From assembly GCF_002139875.1 (NCBI RefSeq), contig NZ_CP018793.1, forward strand, positions 1,488,001 through 1,552,000: 64,000 bases of DNA. The letters run 5' to 3'. This document shows positions 35,373-44,767 of this stretch, in pieces. Every line of letters starts with the position of its first letter. The stretch's first letter is position 1. Origin of the DNA: Campylobacter vicugnae. GTDB lineage: Bacteria; Campylobacterota; Campylobacteria; Campylobacterales; Campylobacteraceae. A program made the translations under genes and the position numbers. The notes under the pieces are model-generated. The model ran no database searches, had not been told where the DNA came from, and saw only the letters and a program-made list of their open reading frames with translations.

Positions 35373-37449
35373 TATTGCTTACCTCTTCTTTATATTTACA
35401 AGCTGGACATTCGTTAAATTTACCCTTTTTTAACTCTTTAAAAACCATATATTTAGAACACTCTGGACAGTTTTTACCAGCTGGTGGATAGTTGCTTATA
35501 AATTTACATTTTGGATAGTTAGAACATCCATAAAATTTACCCTTTTTACTAAATCTCTCTACAATATCGCTACCACATTCTGGGCAATTTACGCCGATTT
35601 TGCTTGGCTCTTTTTTTTCAAATTTGGCTTGGCCTAAGAGATTACGCGAATATTTGCATTTTGGAAAATTTGAACAAGCGATAAACTCACCAAATTTACC
35701 CTTTCTCTTAACCAATTCACCACCACAATCAGGGCAATTTTCTCCAATTGGTTGGGCTACTTTTTGACTTTTAATATTTTTTTTGCCATCATCTATTTTG
35801 GCTATAAATGGATAGTAAAATTTAGATAAAACCTCTTGCCAATCAGCTTTATTTTCGGCTATATCATCAAGTTTTTCTTCCATTTTAGAAGTAAATTCGC
35901 TATCTACAATATCTTTAAAATTCTCTTCTAATACTGAAGTTATAGTAAATGCTATATCATTTGGGATTAACTGCTTTTTTTCTACCTTTACATAATCCCT
36001 ACTTGTAAGCAATGAAATAGTTGGTGCATATGTACTTGGCCTACCAATTCCTAAACTCTCAAGTTTTTTTACCAAGCCTGCCTCAGAGTAGCGACTTGGT
36101 GGTTCAGTAAAATGCCCGCTACTTTGCATACTCTCTACACTCATAGTCTCGCCGATATTAAGCACTGGAAGGATTTTATCCTTATCCATATCACCATAAA
36201 CCTTATAAAATCCATCAAACACAACTTTTCTACCCGATAATTTAAAGGTAGCATTATCGCTTTTTATCATTATATTTTGAGTTTGTGAAATGCTTGGACT
36301 CATCTGTGAGGCTAAAAATCTATTATAGATTAATGTATATAGCTTTAACATATCCTTTTCTAAATACTGCGCTGCAATTTGTGGAGTAAAGCTTAAATTA
36401 GTCGGTCTAATTGCCTCGTGAGCTTCTTGTGCGCCTTTTGATTTAGTTGTGTAGATATTTGCACTTTTTGGTAGATAATCTAAGCCAAATTCGCTCTTAA
36501 TGATCTCTCTAGCTGCATTTAATGCCTCTTTGGCTATATTTAAACTATCTGTTCTCATATAAGTAATTGCACCCATAAATCCACTATTTGTCTGCACACC
36601 TTCATATAAACTTTGTGCTAGAATCATAGTTTTTTTAGGGCTAAAGCCTAATCTATTTGAAGCGCTTTGTTGTAATGTTGATGTCATAAATGGGGGCTGA
36701 GCGTTGGTTTTACGCTCTTTAGACTCAATCTGGCTAATTTGGAATTTATCATTTTTTAATGTATCTAGAATAAATTGAGCTCTTTGTTTATTGGTTATGG
36801 TAAGTTTTTCTATCTTTGAGCCTTGAAATTCAACCAATTCAGCTTCTAAATCGCTTTTAAATTTAGTATCAATACTAAAATACTCAATAGGTTTAAAATC
36901 TCTAATTTCACGCTCTCTATCAACTAAAATTTTAAGTGCTGAGCTTTGGACTCTACCAGCACTTAATCCTCTTTGAATTTTAATATTTAAAAGCGGACTT
37001 AGCTTATATCCTACAATTCTATCTAATAGACGCCTTGCTTGTTGAGCATTTACGCTATTCATATCCAAAACTCTAGGATTGGCTAATGCTGCTTCAATAG
37101 CACTTTTAGTAATCTCATGAAATACAATTCTAGGCAAAGCTTCTGGCTTTTTACCAATTGCTGTTGCAATATGATAAGCAATCGCCTCACCCTCTCTATC
37201 CTCATCGGTTGCAAGATATATCTCATCAGCATCGCTAGCTAAAGCCTTAATCTCTTTAACTAGCGCACTATGGTCGCTACTAATTCTATACTCAGGAGTA
37301 AATTTATCCCCATCAATCTTAATGCCAAAACTAGATTTTGGCAGATCTCTAATATGCCCTTTACTAGCTATGACCTTATACTCAGAACCTAAAAAATTTT
37401 TTATAGTTTTAGCTTTTGCCGGAGATTCGACTATTATTAATTTACTCAT
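35365..37449 (-). CDS. topA: DNA topoisomerase I
   Basis: A 694-residue type IA topoisomerase relaxing negative supercoils. The Toprim domain opens with KLIIVESPAKAKTIKNFLG and has DEDREGEAIAYH near residues 103-115. The catalytic Tyr is in GAITYMRTDS near residues 294-303. The C-terminus has three four-Cys zinc ribbons (CPDCGG..CSNFPKC, CPECGS..CSNYPKC, CPECSK..CPAC). Its end supplies the ribosome site of bioB. Confidence 0.96.
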   Translation of the reverse strand: MSKLIIVESPAKAKTIKNFLGSEYKVIASKGHIRDLPKSSFGIKIDGDKFTPEYRISSDHSALVKEIKALASDADEIYLATDEDREGEAIAYHIATAIGKKPEALPRIVFHEITKSAIEAALANPRVLDMNSVNAQQARRLLDRIVGYKLSPLLNIKIQRGLSAGRVQSSALKILVDREREIRDFKPIEYFSIDTKFKSDLEAELVEFQGSKIEKLTITNKQRAQFILDTLKNDKFQISQIESKERKTNAQPPFMTSTLQQSASNRLGFSPKKTMILAQSLYEGVQTNSGFMGAITYMRTDSLNIAKEALNAAREIIKSEFGLDYLPKSANIYTTKSKGAQEAHEAIRPTNLSFTPQIAAQYLEKDMLKLYTLIYNRFLASQMSPSISQTQNIMIKSDNATFKLSGRKVVFDGFYKVYGDMDKDKILPVLNIGETMSVESMQSSGHFTEPPSRYSEAGLVKKLESLGIGRPSTYAPTISLLTSRDYVKVEKKQLIPNDIAFTITSVLEENFKDIVDSEFTSKMEEKLDDIAENKADWQEVLSKFYYPFIAKIDDGKKNIKSQKVAQPIGENCPDCGGELVKRKGKFGEFIACSNFPKCKYSRNLLGQAKFEKKEPSKIGVNCPECGSDIVERFSKKGKFYGCSNYPKCKFISNYPPAGKNCPECSKYMVFKELKKGKFNECPACKYKEEVSNNE

Positions 37450-37531
37450 AATATTGCCCCAAATTCAGTTAGTTGTAATTTTACCAAAAAACTATAAAAT
37501 GGATATAAAACAGCCAAATAAATATCTAAAT

Positions 37532-38941
37532 TTAGGCCATAACAAGGGACAAATATCCTAAAATCGAACCAATCCCAATTCCTTCTAAAATCACAAAAGC
37601 AATGGCTAAAATACTTAAAATATTTAACCAAATAGTCCTAGGCTTTGAGAGTATGACTATCTCATTTGACTCTTTAAAATATATACTAATAATAATCCTT
37701 AGATAGTAATATACTGATAAAATAGTATTAATGATACCAAAAATTGCCAAATATGCATAACCAGCTTCAAATGCACTTGAAAATATATAAACCTTACCCA
37801 AAAATCCAACCGTGTATGGAAATCCAATAAACGAAAGCGATATAATAGTAAATGCTAAAGCAGCAATAGGCGAACTTTTATAAAGACCAGCTATGGAATC
37901 TATAGTAACTTGCTTATCACCAAAAAGTGCATTTAGTAGCAAAAATCCAAACCCAGTAGTAATAGCATAAATAGCTATATAAAATACCCCAGCAAATAAA
38001 GATTCTTCGCCGCTAAAGCTAGCTAAATTTATAAATATATATCCAGCATGAACGATTCCAGCAGCTATTAAAATCTTTTTGACATCTACTTCTTTTAAGC
38101 TTAAAAAATTACCTATAAACATACTACATATTGCTACAACACTAAAGATAATAGCTAAAATATCATTCCAGCCGCCACTATAAAGCAGAGCAAATTTAAT
38201 CAACATCCCAAAACTAGCAAGCTTAAACGCTCCAGCTAAATATCCAGTAATGCTAGTACTAGCGCCATAATAGACATCAATACTCCAGCGATAAAAGCCA
38301 AAAATTGCAATCTTAAAAAACATCATAGCTATAATTAACATCGCACCAATTGTTGTTATAAATAATGGCGATGAGAGCTTGCTAAGTAGTTCATATTTTG
38401 TTGTTTGTGTCATACCAAAAATTAAGGCTGCACCAAGTAGATAAAACGCACTCATAAATGATGATAATAAAAAGTATTTAAAAGCCGCTTCAATGCTTTT
38501 AGAATTAAATGAATTTAGTGCTATCATCGCATATATTGATATTGAAGCAATTTCAATGAATATTAGCGTTGTGATAATCTCGCTTGATATTATCATACCC
38601 ATCATACCAAATGAGGCTAAATTTGCCAATGCTACAAGCTCGGGTTTAAAATATCTCTCATCATCGCTAAAATATAAAGTAGCAAAAAATAAGATAGTAA
38701 GCACAGCTACAATAGAACACAGCACCAGCTCAAACTGTCCAAATACTATAAATCCTGTGGCAAAAAATGGTAAGTCGCTATTAACAATTTCATTTCTAAA
38801 AACAAAAAATGATACTAAAACAATAGCCCAAAATAGTAAATTTACTCCTAAAAGTAACCCTTTTTTAATTCTTGTAACGCTTAAAAATATATTAGCTATA
38901 ATAGCAGCAATTGATAGTAAAAACGGCGTTAAAGCTATCAT
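37532..38941 (-). CDS. nuoN: NADH-quinone oxidoreductase subunit N
   Basis: A 469-residue antiporter-like proton-pumping subunit of Complex I, last gene of the nuo operon. About fourteen helices; the key conserved parts are the IEIASISIYAMIAL helix with its Glu, the KIAIFGFYRW Lys-helix, and the broken-helix KKILIAAGIVHAGYIF. It overlaps nuoM by 4 bases. The next 80 bases to topA show no clear terminator. Confidence 0.93.
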   Translation of the reverse strand: MIALTPFLLSIAAIIANIFLSVTRIKKGLLLGVNLLFWAIVLVSFFVFRNEIVNSDLPFFATGFIVFGQFELVLCSIVAVLTILFFATLYFSDDERYFKPELVALANLASFGMMGMIISSEIITTLIFIEIASISIYAMIALNSFNSKSIEAAFKYFLLSSFMSAFYLLGAALIFGMTQTTKYELLSKLSSPLFITTIGAMLIIAMMFFKIAIFGFYRWSIDVYYGASTSITGYLAGAFKLASFGMLIKFALLYSGGWNDILAIIFSVVAICSMFIGNFLSLKEVDVKKILIAAGIVHAGYIFINLASFSGEESLFAGVFYIAIYAITTGFGFLLLNALFGDKQVTIDSIAGLYKSSPIAALAFTIISLSFIGFPYTVGFLGKVYIFSSAFEAGYAYLAIFGIINTILSVYYYLRIIISIYFKESNEIVILSKPRTIWLNILSILAIAFVILEGIGIGSILGYLSLVMA

Positions 38942-40416
38942 TTATGCTCCTTTAAATTTGATTTTATATATTTTTCATAATGGTTTTGTACTGTATTTTC
39001 AGATAGATCTAAAAAGGTTTTAGGATATATACCCATTACAAATATAATAATAGCAACAAATCCAAATCCTAAAATCTGAGACTTGCTAAGCTCTTTGAAT
39101 TTATCCGTTACACTACTAACGCTTTGCAAAATTGCCTTGCGATACACTACAAACATATAAACAGCACCGACAATTATAGATGTAGTAGCAATAATTCCAT
39201 ATATCAAATTTGTTTTAAATAAACCAACAAGTATTAAAAGCTCAGCTACAAATCCGATTGTAGTAGGAAGCCCAACGCTTGAGAGCATCATAATTCCAAA
39301 TAAAGTAGCAAAAACTGGAGCTTTATGAGCGATACCTCCAAGCTGACTTATCTTGCGAGTGCCTAACTGAGTGCTAATAATGCCAACCATCAAAAACATC
39401 ACCCCGCTAGTAATAGCGTGAGCAATAATCTGATAAAGCGCACCGCTCATTCCTACTGCATCAAGACTAAATAAACCAGCTAAAATCAGACCCAAATGCG
39501 ATGCTGAAGCAAATGCTAAAAGAGTTTTAAAATCATCACATCTAAGCGCAATTACTCCAAAATATATCATAGAAAATATCCCAAGTGCTACAAAATAACT
39601 TGAAAACTCTATAAAACTAAGCGAAAAAATAGGCAATACAAATCTTAAAATAGCAAAAACTGCCACTTTAGATGCGATAGCTGAGAGCATAAATGTAGCT
39701 ACGCTAGGAGAATAAGTATATGCCTTACTAAGCCACATGTGAAATGGAAATAAAGGAAGCTTAATAACAAAAGCGATCATAAAGCTAAAAAACAACACTC
39801 TTTCAGCCATCACGCTTAAATTTAATTTTGCTAAATCATCTAAAGCAAAACTATAAAATCCAAATTGCTCAAAATGAAGCACACCAAGATAAATTATAGC
39901 TCCAAGCATAATCATAGAACCAAATATCGCATAATACATCATATCAAGCATTGCTTTAGCTCTTTTAGCACTTTTACCATATAGGCCTACCATCACAAAA
40001 ATAGGAAGAAGCATCATCTCCCATCCAGCATAAAAAAAGATAAGATCAAGCGAGCTACAAACAGCTAAAAATCCACTCTCTATAAATAGTAAATTTGCCC
40101 AAAAACCTTTTTCTTCACGCTTAAGCACAAAAAATAGCAATGGTAAAAATAGAGCAATAATTAAAATAAGATAGATATTAATTCCATCAACTCCCACCAT
40201 ATATGTTATCCCATATCTTTGCACTAGCGAAATAATATCTACAAACTGCATTCCACCGGCTGGATCAAAGCTAAGAGTCATTATTACCGTAAGAATTGCG
40301 ACAAAAACACTCGCTCCAAAAGCCACAATCCTACCCCAAAAATTATTACAAAATAGAGCTATAAAAAGCCCAGATAAAAATGGCATAAATATAATCCAAG
40401 TCAATATACTACTCAT
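38938..40416 (-). CDS. nuoM: NADH-quinone oxidoreductase subunit M
   Basis: A 492-residue antiporter-like membrane subunit. Family signs: the GWEMMLLPIFVMVGLYG helix (conserved Glu), the AFVIKLPLFPFHMWLSKAYTYSP loop (conserved Lys, near residues 217-240), FKTLLAFASASHLGLILAG, and YQIIAHAITSGVMFL. It overlaps nuoL and nuoN by 4 bases each. Confidence 0.95.
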   Translation of the reverse strand: MSSILTWIIFMPFLSGLFIALFCNNFWGRIVAFGASVFVAILTVIMTLSFDPAGGMQFVDIISLVQRYGITYMVGVDGINIYLILIIALFLPLLFFVLKREEKGFWANLLFIESGFLAVCSSLDLIFFYAGWEMMLLPIFVMVGLYGKSAKRAKAMLDMMYYAIFGSMIMLGAIIYLGVLHFEQFGFYSFALDDLAKLNLSVMAERVLFFSFMIAFVIKLPLFPFHMWLSKAYTYSPSVATFMLSAIASKVAVFAILRFVLPIFSLSFIEFSSYFVALGIFSMIYFGVIALRCDDFKTLLAFASASHLGLILAGLFSLDAVGMSGALYQIIAHAITSGVMFLMVGIISTQLGTRKISQLGGIAHKAPVFATLFGIMMLSSVGLPTTIGFVAELLILVGLFKTNLIYGIIATTSIIVGAVYMFVVYRKAILQSVSSVTDKFKELSKSQILGFGFVAIIIFVMGIYPKTFLDLSENTVQNHYEKYIKSNLKEHK

Positions 40417-42218
40417 AAAATAGCCTTTGAAAATATAATAATAACACAGACGAAAAATAACATATAAAATGCATATGAACTAGCTAAACCATTTTGAGTA
40501 TATTTAGCATATAATTGACCAAATCCTCTAAACATCAAAGCACTAAACTCAACAAGTGGATATAATATTCTATCATCTATAATCTCACGCATAAAATGGC
40601 TAATGCGTTTTAAGCTTTTGACAAAAATTAGTTCATATATCTCATCTATATAGAATCTATTTGCTACAATGCTCTCAAATTTACCCATAGATTCTTCGCA
40701 ATTTTTATAGTTATAAAATTTCTTATAAGCGATAAAAATACCGATACCAGACACTGCCATACTCACCACTCCAGCAATAATCTCTACCATTAAAGTTGGA
40801 TGGTCTATATCCAAAAATATTGCCATAAATCCACCACCTAATGCAAATAGACACAGCAAATAATTCACACTAAGCATAGTAAAAGGCACTTTATGTTGAT
40901 GAGGTGCTTGGTTTTGCGAATAAAACACCAAGAAAAATAATCTAAAGCAATAATATGCTGTAAGTCCAGCTGTAAATAGTAAGATACTAAATATTACATA
41001 ATGCCCAGAAAGAAGTGCTCCAAGGATAATAGCATCTTTAGAGAAAAAGCCAGCAAATGGGAAAATTCCACTAATTGCAAGCATTCCAAAAAGCATTGGA
41101 TAATATAGAGCTTTATTAGATTTTAAATTTCCCATTTTAAATATATTTTGCTCATGATGAAGAGCTATAATAATCGCTCCAGCACTCAAAAATAGTAATG
41201 CCTTAAAAAAGCCATGAGTAAATAGATGATACATCGCAGCACCTGAACTATAACTAAGCGCAGCAAACATATATCCTAATTGACTCATTGTAGAGTAGGC
41301 TAAAATCTTTTTAATATCAGTAGCCTTTGTCGCAATAATCCCAGCAAATAACGCTCCAGCTGCACCAATACCGGCTAAAACCTCAACTGGTAAGCTAAGT
41401 CCAGCAAATAAGAAATCAAATCTTACAACCATATAAACCCCAGCTGTAACCATCGTCGCAGCGTGAATTAAGGCTGAAATTGGCGTTGGACCAGCCATCG
41501 CATCAGGTAGCCAAGTATATAGAGGAATTTGAGCCGATTTAGCCAAAGCACCAGCTATAAAACAAAACGCAATAAATATCGCTACATTAGGACTTAGAGT
41601 TATCTCATTAAGACCTATATAATCAAATTTAACTCCGCTACTAGCAAGATATAGAGCAATAAGCCCAATTAAAAAGCCAAAATCACCAATTCTATTTAAA
41701 ATAAATGCCTTATTACCGGCTTTTACATTATCTTTATCACTAAAGTAAAAAGCAATTAGTAAATATGAACAAACTCCAACGCCTTCCCAGCCAACAAACA
41801 TCAAAATTGGATTGTTTGCTAAAACCAAAATAAGCATAGAAGCTAAAAATAAATTCATATAGCAAAAGAATTTTCCAAAGCCCTCATCTCCATCCATATA
41901 GCCTATAGAATATAGGTGTATAAGCATACCCAAAAACGCTACAAATAACGCCATCACAAGACTAAGACTATCAAGATAAAACCCAACATCTATACTAAAT
42001 CCAGCAATATCAAGCCAACTAAATAGCTCTAAATTTATACTACTTCCATAGCTTTGAGTAAATAATACCGCCATAGCTATAAAGCTAACTACTGGCCCAA
42101 TCATACCTAAAAATGCAAAAAATCCTTGAGAGAGTCCAAGCCCTTTTCTAGCAAGATACAAAATCCCAAGAAGCAAACTACCAATAATTGGTGCTAAAAT
42201 TACGATATTAACTAGCAT
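40413..42218 (-). CDS. nuoL: NADH-quinone oxidoreductase subunit L
   Basis: A 601-residue distal proton-pumping subunit with the long lateral C-terminal helix. Clear marks are FVGWEGVGVCSYLLIAFY (conserved Glu, around residue 143), AKSAQIPLYTWLPDAMAGPTP, DIKKILAYSTMSQLGYMF and YHLFTHGFFKALLFL. Length and order are normal. It overlaps nuoK by 11 bases. Confidence 0.96.
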   Translation of the reverse strand: MLVNIVILAPIIGSLLLGILYLARKGLGLSQGFFAFLGMIGPVVSFIAMAVLFTQSYGSSINLELFSWLDIAGFSIDVGFYLDSLSLVMALFVAFLGMLIHLYSIGYMDGDEGFGKFFCYMNLFLASMLILVLANNPILMFVGWEGVGVCSYLLIAFYFSDKDNVKAGNKAFILNRIGDFGFLIGLIALYLASSGVKFDYIGLNEITLSPNVAIFIAFCFIAGALAKSAQIPLYTWLPDAMAGPTPISALIHAATMVTAGVYMVVRFDFLFAGLSLPVEVLAGIGAAGALFAGIIATKATDIKKILAYSTMSQLGYMFAALSYSSGAAMYHLFTHGFFKALLFLSAGAIIIALHHEQNIFKMGNLKSNKALYYPMLFGMLAISGIFPFAGFFSKDAIILGALLSGHYVIFSILLFTAGLTAYYCFRLFFLVFYSQNQAPHQHKVPFTMLSVNYLLCLFALGGGFMAIFLDIDHPTLMVEIIAGVVSMAVSGIGIFIAYKKFYNYKNCEESMGKFESIVANRFYIDEIYELIFVKSLKRISHFMREIIDDRILYPLVEFSALMFRGFGQLYAKYTQNGLASSYAFYMLFFVCVIIIFSKAIL

Positions 42219-42516
42219 TACTATCCTTTAACTCTTTAAAGCTATCTATATTTAGGCTCTGTTTTGTCTTATGTAGTAGCGTAATAAGCGCTAGTCCAAA
42301 ACTAGCCTCAGCTGCAGCTATAGCAATTACTAGCATAACAATAACTTGACCATCTAAATTCAAATTCACCCTAGCAAATATAGCAAAAAGCAGAGCAACT
42401 GCATTTAACATCAGCTCAATAGACATAAAAATAGTAAAGATATTTTTACGCAAAATAACACCAAAAATCCCGATCACAAAGAGCAAAATAGCTACAAATA
42501 TATAGTTCTCAACCAT
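42208..42516 (-). CDS. nuoK: NADH-quinone oxidoreductase subunit K
   Basis: A 102-residue three-helix subunit. The conserved glutamates of the proton path are in SIELMLNAVALLF (about residue 33) and AAAEASFGLALI (about residue 70). It overlaps nuoJ by 8 bases. Confidence 0.95.
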   Translation of the reverse strand: MVENYIFVAILLFVIGIFGVILRKNIFTIFMSIELMLNAVALLFAIFARVNLNLDGQVIVMLVIAIAAAEASFGLALITLLHKTKQSLNIDSFKELKDSNAS

Positions 42517-43006
42517 TATTTTTGCCTTTTAAAATCGCTACAACTCCAACCAAAGCAGCAGTTAAAAGTAGCGATATCATCTCAAAACTAAATCCCCAAT
42601 TAAAAAATAGATATTTTCCAAGTGGAGTAATCTGTCCAAATCCTTCAGGTACCACAATAAAATCACCAGGCATCATAGCAAGCTCATAAGCTAAAAAGCC
42701 AAAAACTACCAACGGTAAAGCAGCTTGAAGCATTTGAGTAAAACTAAATTTAGCCCACAAACTATCAGCCTTAATATTGAAAAACATCATAACAAAAACC
42801 GATAAAACCATAATAGCCCCAGCATACACTACTATTTGTATTAAAAATAGAGTTTGAGCATATAATAAAAGATATAGCCCAGCAATAGCTACAAGCGAGA
42901 CAATCATAGATAATGCTCCATGAATTGGAGCCTTAAAACTTATAAGCCCCAAAGCTCCTAAAATCGCCAAAAACGAGAAGTTAATAAATAAAAAATTTTC
43001 CATCAA
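42509..43006 (-). CDS. nuoJ: NADH-quinone oxidoreductase subunit J
   Basis: A 165-residue membrane subunit with five helices. The conserved pi-bulge helix VVYAGAIMVLSVFVMMFFN is near residues 58-76. It overlaps nuoI by 4 bases and nuoK by 8. Confidence 0.94.
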   Translation of the reverse strand: MMENFLFINFSFLAILGALGLISFKAPIHGALSMIVSLVAIAGLYLLLYAQTLFLIQIVVYAGAIMVLSVFVMMFFNIKADSLWAKFSFTQMLQAALPLVVFGFLAYELAMMPGDFIVVPEGFGQITPLGKYLFFNWGFSFEMISLLLTAALVGVVAILKGKNNG

Positions 43007-43500
43007 AAATCTCCCCTTTTTCTACTGCTTAGCTCATTTATATCGCTGATAAAATCCTCTCTTTTACCCTCAACTTTAGTAAATATCCCACTATCCATTC
43101 TAATAGCATCTTTAGGACAAGCCTCCACACAAAGCCCACAAAATACACACTCTAAAAGATCTATATTAAATACTTTAGGTGCTTTTTCTTTACTTCCTTC
43201 TACCTCGCAAGCTTCGATATATATACACTTAGCTGGACAAGCAGTAGCACACATATCACATGCTACGCATTTTAGTTCGCCACTTTCATATTTTGTTAAA
43301 CGGTGAAGCCCACGATATCTAGGCGTAATATCTTCTGGTTTTTGCTCAGGATACTCTAGGAATTCAATATTTTTTGTATTGAGTAAATTTCTAATAAAAT
43401 GCCTAAAAGTTCTAGCCATTCCAGCGATTATATAAAATATATAAATTCGCTCTAAAAATGGCATCTTTTTTCGTTCGATTTTTTTTACCTTAACTGCCAT
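43003..43500 (-). CDS. nuoI: NADH-quinone oxidoreductase subunit I
   Basis: A 165-residue peripheral subunit holding clusters N6a and N6b. Two ferredoxin motifs are visible: CVACDMCATACPAKCI and CVFCGLCVEACPKDAI, each with the fourth Cys serving the other cluster. The N-terminus is basic and amphipathic, as for membrane contact. It overlaps nuoH by 11 bases. Confidence 0.96.
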   Translation of the reverse strand: MAVKVKKIERKKMPFLERIYIFYIIAGMARTFRHFIRNLLNTKNIEFLEYPEQKPEDITPRYRGLHRLTKYESGELKCVACDMCATACPAKCIYIEACEVEGSKEKAPKVFNIDLLECVFCGLCVEACPKDAIRMDSGIFTKVEGKREDFISDINELSSRKRGDF

Positions 43501-44767
43501 AAACCACCACCAATGCTGTAATTATAATATTAAAAATCGCTAAAGGCATAAGCTTCTCCCAGCCTAGGCGTTGAATTTGGTCATATCTAAATCTAGGTAG
43601 AGTCCATCTAACCCAGATAAATATGAGCAACATAACAAATGTCTTAAGTGCAAATACTACTAAATTAACCGCAGTTGCTACAACTTCAGCACCAAATTCA
43701 CCCAAAGAGCCGTTATAAAAATATAGACAAACAATATCTATAGCCACTACAATCATAACTGTCAAAGCATAATATAATTTATTTTCTCTTTTTCTATGAT
43801 CTTTAGCTATTTTATATCTAGTAACATTATTTTTACTAACCCACCATATAAATAACAAACCAATAATCGTAGTAATACTAGCTATACTAAGTAAAACTAT
43901 CTTATAATGTGTTGCTAAATCAGCTTGCGATAAATATGGAAGCGAATATCCTCCAAAAAATATCGTAACTACTAAGGCGCTCATAGCTGTCATAGCTATA
44001 TACTCAGCCATAAAAAACATAGCAAAACTCATTGCGCTATACTCTAGATGATATCCAGCTACTATCTCACTTTCACCCTCAGCTAGGTCAAATGGTGCCC
44101 TATTTGTCTCAGCAAATGCACAAGCTATAAATATAATTGCTGCTAATGGCTGAAGAAATATACCCCATGCTGGAAGGCCTAAAAATGAGCCTTGTTGTGC
44201 AATTACAAAGTCATTTAAGCTAATTGAATTATATGTAAGAATCATACTAACAACTGCAAGCCCTAAAGGAATTTCATAGCTTATTGCGCCACTTGCAGCA
44301 CGCAGTGAGCCAAGAAGTGAATATTTATTATTCGAACTCCAACCAGCAAGCATAATACCATAAATACTAAGACTAGCAAATCCTAAATACCATAGCAAAC
44401 CACCATCAAATGGGATTGCTTGCATAAGATGTTTTACGCCATCAATTGTAAAATACTCGCTAAATGGAATTACAGCTATAGTTAGCGTACTCATTAAAAA
44501 TAATACCATCGGAGCAATGGTAAAAAGAGCTTTAGAGCGAATAGCTCCTGGAGTAAAGTCCTCTTTTATAGCTAGTTTTAAAGCATCGGCTAAAGCCTGG
44601 ACAAGACCGCCAAGCCTAATACCAGCGATATCTGCTCTATTTGGACCTGGACGATCTTGTATAAAAGCAGAGATCTTACGCTCTAAAAGCACCAAAACTG
44701 GTATCAAAGCCAAAATAAATATAAGAATAAATGCAATTCTAAAGATAATTAGCCAAATTTCACTCAT
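43490..44767 (-). CDS. nuoH: NADH-quinone oxidoreductase subunit H, extended
   Basis: A 425-residue subunit forming the quinone chamber and joining both arms of Complex I. Conserved loops are QDRPGPNRADI near residues 37-47, FAETNRAPFDLAEGESEIVAGYHLEYS near 217-243 and WVRWTLPRFRYDQ near the end. Usual length is about 325-335. The extra 90 or so residues lie between about 275 and 365 and contain two added hydrophobic segments (around ITTIIGLLFIWWV and LTVMIVVAIDIVCLYF) joined by a basic loop with KDHRKRENK. The flanking core is intact, so it should still function. Confidence 0.93.
   Translation of the reverse strand: MSEIWLIIFRIAFILIFILALIPVLVLLERKISAFIQDRPGPNRADIAGIRLGGLVQALADALKLAIKEDFTPGAIRSKALFTIAPMVLFLMSTLTIAVIPFSEYFTIDGVKHLMQAIPFDGGLLWYLGFASLSIYGIMLAGWSSNNKYSLLGSLRAASGAISYEIPLGLAVVSMILTYNSISLNDFVIAQQGSFLGLPAWGIFLQPLAAIIFIACAFAETNRAPFDLAEGESEIVAGYHLEYSAMSFAMFFMAEYIAMTAMSALVVTIFFGGYSLPYLSQADLATHYKIVLLSIASITTIIGLLFIWWVSKNNVTRYKIAKDHRKRENKLYYALTVMIVVAIDIVCLYFYNGSLGEFGAEVVATAVNLVVFALKTFVMLLIFIWVRWTLPRFRYDQIQRLGWEKLMPLAIFNIIITALVVVYGS

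Noticed and set aside
37446-37631. 61-codon frame between topA and nuoN
   Set aside because: Overlaps the 3' end of nuoN in another frame, no ribosome site, no family likeness.
38493-39023. Open frame of 176 codons antisense to nuoN/nuoM
   Set aside because: Lies opposite conserved nuo genes and resembles no protein; Ile/Asn/Lys-rich translation reflects base composition.
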